Shown here piece after piece: positions 1-13,335 of a stretch of DNA of 64,000 bases. Both the position numbers and the translations under genes were made by a program. Source of the DNA: Paralvinella palmiformis (Eukaryota; Annelida; Polychaeta; Terebellida; Alvinellidae); the NCBI GenBank assembly GCA_025642065.1, contig JAODUP010000035.1, forward strand, positions 142,501 to 206,500, in the 5' to 3' direction. Positions within the stretch are counted from its first letter, which is position 1; every line of letters begins with the position of its first letter. The notes beneath the pieces were generated by a model, which was not told where the DNA came from, did not search any database, and saw only the letters and a program-made list of their open reading frames with translations.

Positions 1-654
1 TGGCCTCTTTCTGTTCACCTTCTGTTTACTGATCAAGGTGTCTGCTGGCCTATACCCAACCTAGAGGGATGCTTCAACCTGTCGCTGATTGATTCGCCTT
101 TGAAAGATTATCGATCTTTGCCGAGATAAGCTCTAATGCGCACCTCTATACGTCGCGCAACACCGCCAAGATGATCATATCACATCAATTATATATCAGC
201 GCCCCTTCGTGTGTGCGAGCGAGCGCGTGCACGTGCGGACACACGATTAGATAAGTAATTGGCGAGCATTTTTCGTATTTCAGGCAACCACGGAGTCAAC
301 ATTTTACGGCGCTATTTATTTCTTCTCTACACGATCTTGAGTCTTCACTTCCCGGCGGCCATGTTTGTTCGTATCCTCTGCATCTCAATAACCTCAGTTC
401 GAAGTTTTTTGCACGTTTTCTTGCACGTTTTCTTGTTCCGGAATTCGACCGAAAAAAATTTAAACGCTGTACGTGAAATCTGTTTCGTGTAGCCCCGTTT
501 TATATTTCTGTACAAATATATGTACAGGTGTGGATGAGCGAGTGCCGTGTGTCCGTGTGTGTGTGTGTTAGGATGTGGGGGAGTGGTTTGGGGGGGGGTT
601 CGGAGATGCTGTTATCTAGACATCAATGCGCTAATGGGTGGCTCTCGCTTTAGA
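1..654. other. Upstream sequence without a supported gene
   Basis: Both strands were read and no conserved coding frame was seen. It holds a purine/pyrimidine-alternating stretch near 210-245, a GGCGGCCATGTTTG YY1-like string near 354-367, and GT/G-rich sequence at 556-600. Confidence 0.4.
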
Positions 655-740
655 CGGTCGCTTCAGAGATGGCGGCCATCTTGCCGTTCTGTTGTCAGCA
701 TCATCGTACGTCAAATCGTCGCCGCCATCTTCCTCCACCG
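655..740 (+). promoter_or_regulatory. Probable core promoter with YY1-like motifs
   Basis: The near-palindrome AGATGGCGGCCATCTT at 667-682 holds two opposed YY1-type cores (AAGATGGCGGC / GCCATCTT). A further GCCGCCATCTTCC lies at 721-733. Such cores often sit at transcription starts of TATA-less metazoan genes (known). The surroundings are CpG-rich. Assignment to RREB1, the next plus-strand gene 8.4 kb downstream, is inferred. Confidence 0.4.
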
Positions 741-849
741 TCACAATAAGATACCCATCTCTACTCGGCGGAGCGGGCAACGCGAACAAAAAGAAAACAA
801 CCCAAGAAGATGCGCTTTGTTGTTATTGTTTTTTTCCACCGAACCGATA

Positions 850-1007
850 ATAGAATCGACGGCCTCCCGGATGCCACTATCGTGTCTGCGGCGGGTTACG
901 GCCGTGTCGCATCAGTCGGATAGTCGGACAGTTCGACGGGTGAACGTGATTTAGGAAGACGTCGACACGAGTTAGTGATCGGATGGAGATGTTTCGTCCG
1001 CTCTCAG
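850..1007 (+). other. Candidate noncoding first exon ending at a CAG|GTATGG donor
   Basis: CpG-rich sequence lies just downstream of the YY1-like motifs and ends in CTCAG|GTATGG at 1007/1008. The start is arbitrary; only the donor is visible. It may be a 5' untranslated exon of the RREB1 transcript. The donor lies in the target duplication of the SINE at 1012-1379, so the same donor-like string recurs at 1380-1388. Confidence 0.25.
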
Positions 1008-1011
1008 GTAT

Positions 1012-1379
1012 GGTTTTGGTTTTGTTGTTCGGGGAGAATCCCCAGGCTGTCGCTTAATCAGCACAGCCTCTATGTTGGAGTGGTTGAGAAACCTCCTCCC
1101 CCACCACTCACAGGGGAGCAGTACGGAAAGATGGAGCCGAAATACCCTGAGGGTGGTCACTGCCAGAGTGTTTTACGTCCTCAGGGGGTTTTTAACGTCC
1201 CCCTTTATTTTAAATAATTCAGTGGAGACGGCAGCGCCATTTAACGTGGTCAGCCACCCACGATGTAGTGAGCCGAGAAATTAATCCCTGGAAAAGTTTC
1301 GACCTCTTACGGGGTTCGAACCTGCGACCGTTGCACCAAGTGCCGGGTGCTTAACCACTAAGCCACCGGAGCTCACTAC
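1012..1379 (-). mobile_element. tRNA-derived SINE, family B, copy 1, with target-site duplication
   Basis: Read on the minus strand, it starts with a tRNA-like head: box A TGGCTTAGTGG and a perfect box B GGTTCGAACCC. It ends in an A/C-rich tail next to 1012. The 9-bp direct repeat CTCAGGTAT flanks it at 1003-1011 and 1380-1388. A second copy at 48360-48692 is highly similar over the whole length, apart from a missing internal block of about 40 bp. The ORFs in it are not genes. Confidence 0.88.
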
Positions 1380-1389
1380 CTCAGGTATT

Positions 1390-1420
1390 TATCGGCCGCC
1401 ATCTTTTATATACGCCGGTT
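1390..1420 (+). promoter_or_regulatory. YY1-like core next to a TATA-like string
   Basis: GCCGCCATCTTTTATATA occupies 1395-1412, combining a YY1-type core with a TATATA string. This could be an alternative transcription start of the downstream plus-strand gene; no transcript evidence is available. Confidence 0.25.
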
Positions 1421-2435
1421 GCTAAGCGTGTCCCGGTGACGCGGGAGGGGGCGAGTCCGTTTCGGAGGAGGGCGGATTTCGGCTATCTTGCCCTGCGAGC
1501 TGGTGTTAGCGCTCGCTCGCTCGCTCGCTCGCTCGCTGGCTGTATCGGGCTCCATGCAGCTTTGTGGAAATATAATTATTTCGTTTGCGAACTGGGTATG
1601 TTTACTCGTTATGTTTGCCTTTCGTGGCCAGTTATGTCCGCTCTCAATGGTACGGTGGCTGGTGAAGTACGCCCGAGCTCCGGTAACGAGGCACGACGCG
1701 CATTGAAGTCTCCATCCTGTTCAGACCTGCATCCCGACCTCGCCGTGGGTGGGGGGGGGGGGGATTTTGGCTGCCCGCCGCCGCCCCGCGCGGCCCTCCC
1801 CGCATCGGATGCCGGTGCGCCAGCGCGCGCTCGAGCGGGGTGTAGCTGCGTGTGGGCACGTCCCCAGATACGAGAGCCGGAGTGGCTTTGTTGACTGGGT
1901 AATCTAGTTCTGCCTGTTGGTATGCTGCCATTCATCTCCGGGTCACGCTCCGATGCGTAGAAGATTGCGACAGCAAAGCAACAGGTAACGGTGCACCTGG
2001 GCGCAAACATCCCCCCCCCTCGAGTGGCATGTTATTAAGCATCACCGCCGGCTTAATAATCGTTCATATTGAGCGATAATTGGCTACACAAGTAATAAAT
2101 ACTGAGCTTCGGCCGACATCCATCCAACTAATATATATATATATATATCTTTGTGTGTGTATGTATATTTTAGCAGTGTGAATTAAGACACTGGCACAGA
2201 GAATTTTGAATCGCTAATTCAAACCCTGGATGATTCATCAGGAACTCTGTACTAAATGTGTATGTGTGTGTGTGTGCTTATTTAATTATAACATGACGGT
2301 AATTTCGTGGCGTCCGGTCACCCACTGTATAGTCTTAAGCTAGTCTTCCCTGTCTAGCCCAACCACCCATCGTATCACCACCATACCGTCTTCTTCCACT
2401 AAGACACACACACCCGCGCGTACACACACACACGC

Positions 2436-2468
<33 letters not shown>

Positions 2469-3595
2469 CTGAATTAAAACAAGTACCGAGTTCTCTTTAA
2501 CAAATTGTATCCGTAAGCAGCATCACCAATCTTCACCACTATCCCGATAAATTAGAGCCGAGTTCCTCGTCTCTCGTGGTCACATAAATACATATGAGCA
2601 AATTTAATAAAAGGTCAGATAATAGCCAATAATAACCACTAAATATCATCAATCTGGATACAGTAGACTTATAGCGGGTGAATTAAATTCGCTAGTGTCT
2701 TATTTATGGTTCTTTTAGTAGAAACTGACTGGTTCCGAGCTCTGTATGGAAATTCCTTCACACTGGGTTAGGGATATTGAGGAACCATACGTGTATGAGA
2801 AGAATGTCATACATTCACACAGAAGCGCGCCCTCGCACCAACAAAGAGGAGCGAGTGTGGTGTAGATTTGCTGAGAAACGCAGTAGCTGAAAGATCACGT
2901 GGGTTGACGTTGATTACTTATGGTTGCTCTCTCTCTCTCTCTCTGTGTGTGTGCGTGCGTGCGTTCGTGTGTGTGCGCGCGCGCGTCCCTCCGTCCGTCC
3001 ATCCAGTAGTTAACATATAGAGCTCTATAGAGACAGATTACCAGGATGGTTAATCCCCCTCAGATACGGTAATCTTATTGTTCCAGTGGACTATTTATAA
3101 AACTATTTCGCCAACATTTCACTTATATCCTCAACCGAACATTAGCCCGCCATTATTTATTATCGTCTGCTTGACGATCTCGGATTACGCATAATAATTA
3201 CTTCTTTTTCGCTGCGGAATTCGGAGGTTTTTTCTTCTTGTTGGCATCTTCTCTTCATAATAATTGATGACAAATCAGCCTCTGGATGGCAGGCTGTAAA
3301 CAAACCTAATACTGCGATCAGTATAATTTCTATATTATTATTATTATTATTACTGGCATAAGCAGTAGTCGTAGTAATAAGAACCGTAATACAATAATAA
3401 CAATATTAATACTGTAAAATTACAACATGAACAATACAACAAACTATATGACAACAACAATAATAATAATACTAATAATAAAACAACAACAACAACAACA
3501 GAAGCAATACCAGGAACAGTAGCATCATTTATAATATTATTTATTTTGGTGTGTGTGTGTGTGTGTGTGTTGTGTGTGTTAGGGGTTGTGTGTGT

Positions 3596-3630
<35 letters not shown>

Positions 3631-5730
3631 TGGAATCTTGTATGTTTTGACATACGATGCTGCCCACGCCGAGACCACCGATCGGCTCCTAAATGCGTCG
3701 AGACGATAATGGTTGGGTACCGTGTTGATGGGTTGCTGTGCGGGGGGTGCGGTATTGTGGGGTGCGGTGTGTGTGTGTGTGTGTGTGTTTTGTTCTGTTG
3801 CGGGACACATCCGCTTTTAACACCATCAGTCGAACAAATATTAACAGAATACGAAGCCATTAAATACAGACTGGCCGAGTATCGCTCAGAGATTACACAT
3901 TCTCACGGTCATCCCTTCTCGGTGGCCGGGTTCTATAGTTCCTGCTGCCGACGGGCCTATGTACACACATACACACACGGTGAGAGAGATCTAGATCTAG
4001 CTGTCTGGGCCCCTACCCCCCGGGCTATTGAGCTCGGCCGGCCCGACACCGTTTTTAAGATGGCTGACGTCCGATTGTGTAGGACCGTTTTCAGACTGAT
4101 GAGGGTCACCCACATCCAGAGCTAACACTTACCTATCAAATATTGATTCTCGGAGAGGCGGTGAAAGGTTTTGGGGGTTTAGAATTTGTTTAAACAAACT
4201 TGGAACCCGTCGTGCGTGTGTACGTGCGTGCGTGCGTGCGTGCGCATCCGTGCGCGCGCATACACACACGGGGATGGTTTCCAGTTAGCGTTTGTCGGTG
4301 ACTGCCTTTTTGGGTGCGTGCGTGCATGGGTGCGTTTTTGTGTGTCCGTACGTACATGCGTGCGTGTGCGTTTGCTGAGCTAATCGTATCTCCTGATTAT
4401 ATAATCTTGGCCGGTTTCCTAGGTTTATCTCTACGATGGAAGCCGAGACCGGGTTAAGTCGGACGAAGGCTACATACTTAAGGCCACCTTTCTTAAACAA
4501 ACTACGCCCTCGTTATTGACGATTCATCAGGGAATACGACGGCGGTTATCGGTTTCTGGGCCGAATAGATCATGCCTTCAGAGCAGAAACTAATCCGTCA
4601 ATGTAATACGAAGCGAGTAATACCAAACTTGTCAACGCAAGGATGTCGATGTTTTTGTTCCGCCAAACGGATCTCCATTGTGCGCTTAAACTTATTATTT
4701 TATTAATTTTTATCGAGATGTCGGGATCTCGAGATCTCTGTGCCGGTCGCCCGTACGCAGAGATAGACGGAGAGATAGAGAAGATCGATGACGAGATCGA
4801 TAGAGATATTTGGCCGCGCTCCAATCGGTTTGACGTTCGGTCGGTCGGATCATCAGGGGAGACTTCAACAGGTAGAGACACGAACTTCTCGATGGTCTGG
4901 CTATAGTAACCGTAGAAAGAAAACTGTTCTCTGTTTATTGTCTCCATGGCGACCGGATGACGCCGGTAGTACGTGTATGTGTGTACGCGTGTGCGTGTGT
5001 ACGCATGTGTGTGTGTGCCTGTTGAAAGCGGATCAATTTACCAGCTTTACTCGATGCTCTCCACATTTGCGGATGTGTCGTGTAGTCTTCTCCGCCGTGA
5101 CCTCCCCAGATATCGTATACTGGATGCTATATTGTTTGTATTGGTGTTGTAATTTTTTTAACCTAGGCCCCGCCGTGTATGTCTTCTGGGCTGAGCGTTT
5201 CTTGGGCTGGATCCATCCGAACCGAGATGATGTAACTTAAGACGTATCGTTGTCAGTGTGCAGGTTTCTGACGTGGTGATGGCTCCGCGATGTGCTAAAA
5301 TCTGTCATCCTAAATAACTGTTAAGTGTTGATCTGTACGTGTCGCGCGAAGTGGAAATGGTGTCTACCACGTCGCGATGGATTGGGCGCCGCGTTGCGTG
5401 TGATGGTTTTTGCTTGATTGGTTCATGCCCGGACGGGAAACACACAAACACGCACGCACACACACAAACACATGCACACACACACATGAGCAAATCTGAG
5501 CATCAAAAGTGGGTACTGTCGTAACGTGGTTGGTTTCAGTCTAAACTACTCGTATCCCTATGGATGATCCTCTGGGCTATATGTCGTAGGTGTGGCCTGT
5601 GTCAGGATTTAGAAAAGTGATGAATCTATCATTTGTTGGGAACAATCGTCGTTCTGGATTTAAATCCACGATGTTCAACGATTTATAATTATCTGTTCCG
5701 TTGCGTTTTCGACTGGGCTTTATCCCCCCC
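1421..5730. other. CpG- and microsatellite-rich upstream region, no supported gene
   Basis: This stretch is dominated by simple repeats: poly-G at 1750-1762, (AT)n near 2132-2148, CA/CG near 2404-2464, CT then GT/GC near 2929-2990, TTA near 3337-3352, and (GT)n near 3549-3628 and 3766-3788. AAGATGGCTGACGTC at 4057-4071 joins a YY1-like core to a CRE-like TGACGTC. The open frames here encode His-Thr or Cys-Val runs and are repeat artefacts. It probably holds upstream regulatory DNA or first introns of RREB1; that is inference. Confidence 0.4.
1508..1537 (+). repeat. (CGCT)n microsatellite
   Basis: Perfect CGCT tetranucleotide run inside CpG-rich sequence. Confidence 0.9.
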
Positions 5731-5845
5731 CCCTCTCTCTCTCGCACACACACACATACACACACACATACAGAGAGAGAGGGGGGAATGGTGGGAAGGG
5801 GCACACACACACATAGAGAGAGAGGGGGAGTGAGAGAGAACACAC

Positions 5846-5889
<44 letters not shown>

Positions 5890-5920
5890 CAAACGTATCC
5901 ATTCAAGGCCTATTAGCTAT

Positions 5921-5971
<51 letters not shown>
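5731..5971 (+). repeat. Compound CA / GA / AT microsatellite block
   Basis: Alternating CT, CA, GA and CA tracts are followed by a pure GA run near 5848-5886 and a pure AT run near 5922-5971. The overlapping open frames translate only to Ser-Leu, His-Thr or Arg-Glu repeats. Confidence 0.92.
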
Positions 5972-5974
<3 letters not shown>

Positions 5975-6050
5975 AACATAGAAGCTACAGGTGGACGTGC
6001 CGTATCTTCGTCGGTAGAAGCCGCACCCCAAGTTAGTAGCATCAGGTATC

Positions 6051-6076
6051 GTTGTTGTTGTTGTTGTTGTTGTTCG
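6051..6076 (+). repeat. (GTT)n microsatellite
   Basis: Perfect TTG/GTT run just upstream of the candidate exon ending at 6291. Confidence 0.85.
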
Positions 6077-6079
6077 GTT

Positions 6080-6291
6080 AGCGACGTGTTTGCCATTCAG
6101 AAGACAGCTTCTTCAATGTCTTCGACGGCCTTAGCCGGGATTTCGCGCTTCACTGACCGCGGACGGGACCGGAGAACGCCTCTTAGAAGCCGAACAATGC
6201 GAGCCAACAGCGGATCATCGTCGTCCACAGAGCGCGACCTGGTCGACCGACCTCCGTATAGCATCCGACCAAAACCTCTTTACCTGTACAG
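6080..6291 (+). other. Candidate exon (possible alternative 5' exon) with a consensus donor
   Basis: An open frame of about 69 codons from 6086 runs into GTACAG|GTGAGC, a near-consensus donor after 6291. The encoded Ser/Arg-rich peptide matches nothing I recognise. The left edge is unknown. It could be an untranslated or alternative 5' exon of the downstream RREB1 gene. Confidence 0.22.
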
Positions 6292-9097
6292 GTGAGCCAG
6301 GCCTACGAACACCCCCGGTCCTCGTCAGACGGCATCTTTTAATTAGCGGCTTTGAACGCGTCCAAAGACGGCCGATGACTTGTTACGACCCATCATTGAC
6401 CCGATGGAGCGTGTCCCCGAGAGCCGGTTGACATCTGTGGGCGTTCGAATAAGTCGGGCGTCGACCCCCGAACAGTGGAATACATCCGCGGACCCGCTAA
6501 AGGCCGTTGTCTCGTGATCGCGATGCTCTCCTTATTTGGGACGCATCCTTTGTTCGGTCGCCGTCGTCGAAGCGATGTCCATCACCTAGCCGCGGGCTAG
6601 TTAATTGCCTGGCTCCCTGAATACCGGATGGCCGTAAATAGGTGGCGTTCGTTTTGGGTGGCGCCGTTCGGGAGATTCGGCGGAATCGAAAGAGGCCGAC
6701 GACGCGTAGGCCATTTTGCGGCCGCCACATCGTCCGAAGTTTCATCAGCGATTTATGCGATGCCGTCTTATCGCCGAGTGGCAATCTGGCAATCAATCAT
6801 CGCCTTCGGCATCCAATTAGAAATGCATTAAAGCACATTTCGTCTCTTTGTCATGCAGATCCTAACCGGCCGCGGGTACGCATCGACGGTTTGGACTTTG
6901 GGAGTTCGCAGAACGATTGGCCCGCCACCATACGACGGCGTGAGGCCAACAAAATAGAACATGGTATGAGGTCGTTTATCGTTTTTGACGACGTCGTCCG
7001 GATGCCAGCGATCGATGCTAATTATCTCGTCCGTCGTTTACGATATCCGATCTCGCTAATTGAAAGATGAAACATCATCTAAAGCGGGTTACGCCGCCCG
7101 CCAGACGGACGCTCGTCTCGGCCGGCGGATGTTTCGTCCGTTCGTGGCCGGGTTCGCCGGATAGTTTTCATATCGTCCGCTGAAGATTGTCCATACATAT
7201 TCATCTCGGCCGCGAAACAGCACGCAAAACTCGAAAAGCTATAGCAGGCAGATAACCCCACCTGTAGCTTCATACTAGAAAAAATAAACACACACGTACA
7301 CACAAGCAAAAAAAAACTCCAACAAACAAAACAATTTCTTAGTCATCGCCCATAATTTATGATTCATCTTAATTTCGCTATTGTCACTAAGGAGCTAGGT
7401 ACGAATACGGAGTTATTAAATGTTTGACGGTAACATCATTTCGGGAGACATTTTGCATAATTTAGAAATCACCTGTACTGTTAGTCAGACCCGGTGTTTT
7501 GTGGCCAGCCACGATGAGGTGTTGTATGAGTGTGTAGGTGCGTGCGTGCATGTGTGTGTGTCTCGCGGGGGGGTGGGGTGATGTGAGATATTTATCCAGC
7601 GTATGTGATGACGACGACGTGTTGATGTGGTATGATAGCTCCACGATATCTGTCGCAGGTAATCTGATCATAGACTAACATGCTCTAACAGGTCTCCATC
7701 CGCTAAGTTACATATACGGTTTATTGTCGTACCCATAAAAGGCACCCGAGCCGTTAGCAGAGACACAATCAGCCAGGTAATTATCTGGCTGGCCGTAAGC
7801 TTGGCACATACCCATACCTATAGGTGTGTGTGTGTGTGTATGTTGTCATGGTTTGTTTTCTAGCTGCGATGTTGCTTTCACGGTTCACTGAACGGGTGTT
7901 GGAGATGAAGTCCGGAGGACTAATCTGATTATAACAGTTTATGGTCAACTGTGACACATTTGGGTGTTTGTGTCCGCCACCGTTTGTAGTTGCGCGAGTG
8001 TGTGCGTGCGCGTGCGCGTCTGTATATATAGGATGTTGTTGCTGATGGTGGTCCCATTCCATGAAGTGATTCTCCAGCTAGCAGCACATCTTCGTCTATT
8101 TCGATCATCTCAGATAGCTCTTTTCAGCCGCTGACCATTACATCGCTACTCAGGTATGAATTACGTGCCTACTTGCCTCCTCACCTGTAATAATTGATCG
8201 TTGCCGCGCTGAGCGCTAACCCGTACTGCTATATACTGACATGGCACATGGCAGCCGCCTTCTTGTTCATCTCGTCTACGGATGGGGGCATCTTCGACGA
8301 GTTTGACATATTTAATGATTGACAGGTAACCGACTTTGGCCAGTGTTAGTATTAGATTTGCCGCAGCATTTCCTTGCACAGATGGCCGAGCAGTCTTTTT
8401 GCACACGTATGACCATCTTTAGCAAGGTGTTTCAATCATTATCTGTCGTTTTATCTTTTTTTTTTCGTTAGTTAAGTTAATTTATAGATGACGCCTCGCG
8501 CAAATATTCCTCAACTTTGTTAACCGTAATTAGAACGTGTCGTAAGAATTACTGCTTCGGTTTGGGATCCAGATGATGAGTTTGATATTAGTTACCCAAA
8601 ACACATCAGCCACGCGCGTCTTGCGGCATCCTGGGTGACGGTGGCAATGACCTTCGTCGGTAAATGATTAAAGGTGGTCGCCGAATCGATGACGCACCGA
8701 CGTCACTGAACCCGGCTTCAGTGAGCTCACTGGGAGACCGACCGACCACGAAAAGAAATCATTGCCGACCACGAGCATCCTCTGCTTGGTGTGTATAGAG
8801 GACACGGTGGTGGCCATGCAGTATTCAGCGGAGAGTCCGACCCCACGTAGACTGGACGCGGCGGAGAAAGGCCGCGCGCGGGAACGGAGCAGAATAGTCG
8901 CATTGATCCGGGGATCCATCCATCAGCGTCCTACCATCCTCATCCTTTCAGAATGGCTCCGGTAAGGTCATCGTTGCCGTGGAGATGCTCCCGACATTGA
9001 TTGGCCTGACCGTGCGAAGCAGCGGGATGCCGGGACTCGCCGCGCCTCACCGTCCGTCCGTCCGCGCGTCAGTGCGAGTCCGCGTCTGGATAGATGG
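6292..9097. other. RREB1 5' region with donor-like sites, no coding gene assigned
   Basis: CpG-rich sequence with donor-like strings CTCAG|GTATGA near 8153 and CCG|GTAAGG near 8961, which may end further untranslated exons. The frame that starts RREB1 at 9098 stays open for at least 100 bases upstream without an obvious in-frame Met. CA/GT tracts near 7540-7560 and 7825-7838 explain several short open frames. Confidence 0.3.
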
Positions 9098-12000
9098 ATG
9101 GATCAGCTGATGCCGATCGACGGTGACCAGGTGATGACGGAAGTACTTCCAGGTATCTGGTCGTTGTCCGTGCATGTTGTCGCCCCCGCCCGCCCCCCGC
9201 TCTGTGTCTGTCCGTGTGTGCGCGTGCGCCTGTGTGTGTGTCTATGCGCGCGTGTGTCTATATACCGGAGATCTGTGTCAGTATACAGTGACCCATAAAC
9301 ACCGTACCCCTCGCTTCCGTAGCCTTGCACTTCGCTGCCTCGCGCATGTCTCCCATCTGACCACGGACAGCCATCGGCAAAGGTGCGGCCAAGTCCGGGT
9401 CAGGAATGTATAGATCAGTTCTAGCATGTCATGTCACCTCCGTACGACAATAGCCACCACCAGTGACCATCACTTGGTGGTCATCTATTGATTGTCGTAT
9501 TGTGTTACCTTTTTTTATATATATTATTGTCTTCGATGTTATTTTCGTTCTTCACCTGCATGCCCTCTGCTGTCGGGTTTCGTTACTGAGCTTGATTGGT
9601 TCCGATGATTCGCTTAGTGCAAGAACAGCATGTGCATGATTATTGTTATTTGTGCGTGAACTGGCTGTAAATAGATGTCGAATTGTTATTGTTGGTATAG
9701 TTCCTACTGTTAAATAAGGTGGTAGTTCTTAATTGGACTAACTCACTCACTCCGTCACTCACTCATTCATATACTCAATCAATCAATCAATCAATCGATG
9801 TAATATACTGTTAAATTATCTGTGGGTTTTTTTCCAATGTTTGTGTATTTTTAAATATTTCATTTTTCTTTGTACAGTGGCTGGTGTTGAGGAATTGTCA
9901 TCTTCTAGTGAATGTAATAAAGTTCAACAAGTAAGTCATTTCTATAATTGATACTGAAAACTCACTAATGTAGATCATGGGGAGGGGGGGAGGGGTTAAA
10001 TCTGAATCGCACCATGAACTGGTTCATTCTGATGGTGCAGTGGTCAGAGCTCTGTACGTGCTTCAAACATCAGGGTTGTAGGTTCAAATCTGGCTCGTAC
10101 CTGTGCTTGCGGTACATCTTTCCCTACGGAGTTACACCTCGGCCACGTGTTCCAGGTGTGACCAGCGTCGAGTCTAAACGACTCGAATCGACTTGACTAA
10201 AGCTGTCTTGTGGGAGTTTACTCCGGATGTTTTACAAATGTTAAATATAACCATGAGAACCAGCCAGAATTGGTCACCTGTGTTTATGGTTACCTGGATG
10301 TATTTCTTGAGGGATTTTTAGTGAAAGTTTTATAATGATTTAAATAATCAGAGATAAAATTGTGAACAACCATTATCTCATTTGTCTAGGCCATCACTTG
10401 TCATATGTTCCATGCCAGACCAATGCTGAGACTAACAAACCACTCACTCACTGACTCACTCACTAATTTAGTTCCCTACATGGTGTTAAATAAGTAAAAA
10501 TTAAAATTTCTAATACCCAAAAGTGTAGCCTGGGTTTACCGTATGGGAAAAACCAGATCTCTTACTATGGGCTTTTGGTAGTGCATTTATTGTTAAGTAT
10601 GTTACCCCCATTTCTAATATTTATCCAACTTTGTTATTTTGCCATAGATTCATGTGTCAATGGGTAATTGGTATTGTACCAGTTACAATTTGGGAGAAAT
10701 CACATTTATAAACAAAACTTCCTATTCTCTTCAGGTTAACTATAACTTAATTGTTTAGGAGTGCCATCTGGTGGATCTTTTAATCTTGATACCCCATTGT
10801 TGACATAATCCTGATAGGTTTGATTTTTGTTTACAGAATATTGATGATGAATCCGACTTCTGCCCTTTGGTGATTGACACATCACCAGATTCACCAGAGT
10901 CTGAGAGCAGTGTACCATTGGGTTGTATGATTCAGACGAGACAGCCTAACAGGATACCTAGTAACAGACCTGACCCGTATCCAGAAAGAACGATGCCACT
11001 ACCAAATAGTCCAAATAACTACACAGCCACACTACCCGGTGATGGCAGTCTGATTGACACAGTACCCATAACAGATTTCACGAGAAGTTGCTGCAGTTCA
11101 GCTTCCAGCAACGACTCACAGTCTGCAAGGAACACAAGTCAGCTGAGCCCATTTGATTCTCCAATGAAAGACGCTGGCAGCAGAACACATGGAAAGGGCT
11201 CGGCTCCATGCAAAACACGCAGAAAGGGAGACAGAGTGTGTAGAGTTACTTGCATTTCTGAATCACAGTAATAATAAGCATTGTTATGGGAAATTCCCAG
11301 TCTGATTAATTAGAAAAATATGATCATTGATAAAAATTATTAAATTACTTATATCACATGCCATTTGAGGTGGCAGATTATTAATATTTTGGCTGTTATT
11401 GATGATTGGTTCATATTCATGTTGTAGATTCTTCCAGTGGAGGTTGATGAAACTGGGAGTGAGAAGTTCCTCTGCCCCATCTGCAGTGATGTGTTGCTGA
11501 CAGCATCAGATCTCACGAAACACATCCGTTCACACAACACGAGCACAGCTAACCCGAACTCGTGCACAATTTGTGGCAAGGTTCTCAGTTCACAGAGTTC
11601 ACTTGACAGACACATGTTGGTGCACTCCGGGGAGCGTCCCTTCCAGTGTCGAGTGTGTCAGATGTCATTCACCACTAATGGCAACATGCATCGCCACATG
11701 CGAATACATGAGAAGGAAGTCTCAAATCATTTATCTGGAGGGACTGGCAGCCTACCGAAAAATATCGCCTCCCAGATGAGGAGTCAAAAGGGCATCTCAG
11801 ATGGGATAAAGCAGAAACAAGCACCTTCCTGGCAAACAGCGAAACGTAAACACACTGCGGATTCTGAGAACGAGCCTCCCAAAAAGCGCCAGGCCACATC
11901 TCAGGCAGTTCTCATCACAACATCAAACTCTGTTCCTGCGATCAGTGGTGCCCCATCAAATCATCCAGTCCAATTTAAGCAGGTTGGTTATGTTCACCAA

Positions 12001-13300
12001 TTGGAATTGTAAATTCGTTTTTTGTTTAACTTTTCTGTGTGATTGTGTTCAGTTGTATGCATTTCCAGCAGCACTAATAATTTTGTTGTTTGATCCTTCT
12101 AGCCATCAAAAGATAAAGTAGACAGCATGTGGCCTTGCACTGCTTGTGATAAAAAGTTCCTGTGTGCCTATGGCTTGGAGAGTCACGTCACTGAGAGCCA
12201 TGCCGAGATCGGTGCCATCTGTGGGTCATGTTATCAGGTGTTCCCCACAGTTGGCGAGTTACAGAACCACAAATTAGTGGTGCACAGCCAGATGGGTACT
12301 GCCATTGCTGAAAGGAAGATGGACAACTCTCAGAATCCAATCCCAGTTGGATTCCACAATCTTGACTACATGGATTTCAGCAGCGAATCATTTGTTAACA
12401 CAGCCCGAGTGTGGTGTGAGAAGAACCAACAGCAGTCAAGTAGCACATCACACGATTTTACCTGTGATCTCTGCAACCATGCCTTCCCTACAGCAGGGAC
12501 ACTTCATTTGCACATGGACACACACAGCCCGCAGACAACATCAACATGTGCCATATGTAACTGTACGTATGCCTCCCTTGCAGCCTATAGGAGTCACTTG
12601 TCGAAGCACGTCAGCAGTGACATCGTCGGTCGCTACAGCAAGGTTGTGGGCACTGACGACAATGACCTTCAGGATTGCATTTCCAAGCAGGAATTCATGA
12701 TGGTCCTCGGCCTCCGAGAAAACAGTAGCAACCCAGCAAATAGGAAATGTTATCGTGATCTGAATGTGAACAGCATCTACTTTGAAATATTGCCAACGAT
12801 GAGTGGAGATAAAGGAAAGCCAGTCATGAAAACTACAGCCAGCTCCTTGGATGGTACCGACCTCAGCCTGAAGCTCGCCTTGCCAGACAAGAGAGAGACG
12901 ACAAAGGCCCACACACTGCTGGAACACCTTCAAGCACCAGTTGCAAAGAACATGACAACAAGAGGAATGTCGCTAATCGTTAGCACGCCTACTCTGCCAA
13001 GCACTGATGCTTCATTGAAGGCTTCGGCAACACGTATCGATAGGTCGACCGATGTTCCAGTCAGCAAGGAGACACCCATTGTCAGCTTGTACATCAAACA
13101 AGAACCCCTCTCCAGTGATGACAGTTTATTGAATGATGCTTCCAACCAATCGCTGGAGGGCACCATCTTTGCCAAAGAGAAACAGGAATCCTATGTTTGC
13201 CGGTTTTGTGATGAAATCTTTACCACTGAGAGATCACTTAAAGGTAGATTATGTTACTATTTAAACAAGTGCAACTATGTGTGCATGCATGCTCGTGTAT

Positions 13301-13335
<35 letters not shown>

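Noticed and set aside
975..1284. Open frames of 62-80 codons
   Set aside because: They lie across the family B SINE; the same frame recurs in the second copy at 48280-48597.
3350..3860. Several His-Thr-rich open frames on minus
   Set aside because: They are translations of GT/CA microsatellites, with no non-repeat content of note.
10014..10196. 60-codon open frame
   Set aside because: It coincides with a tRNA-derived SINE.
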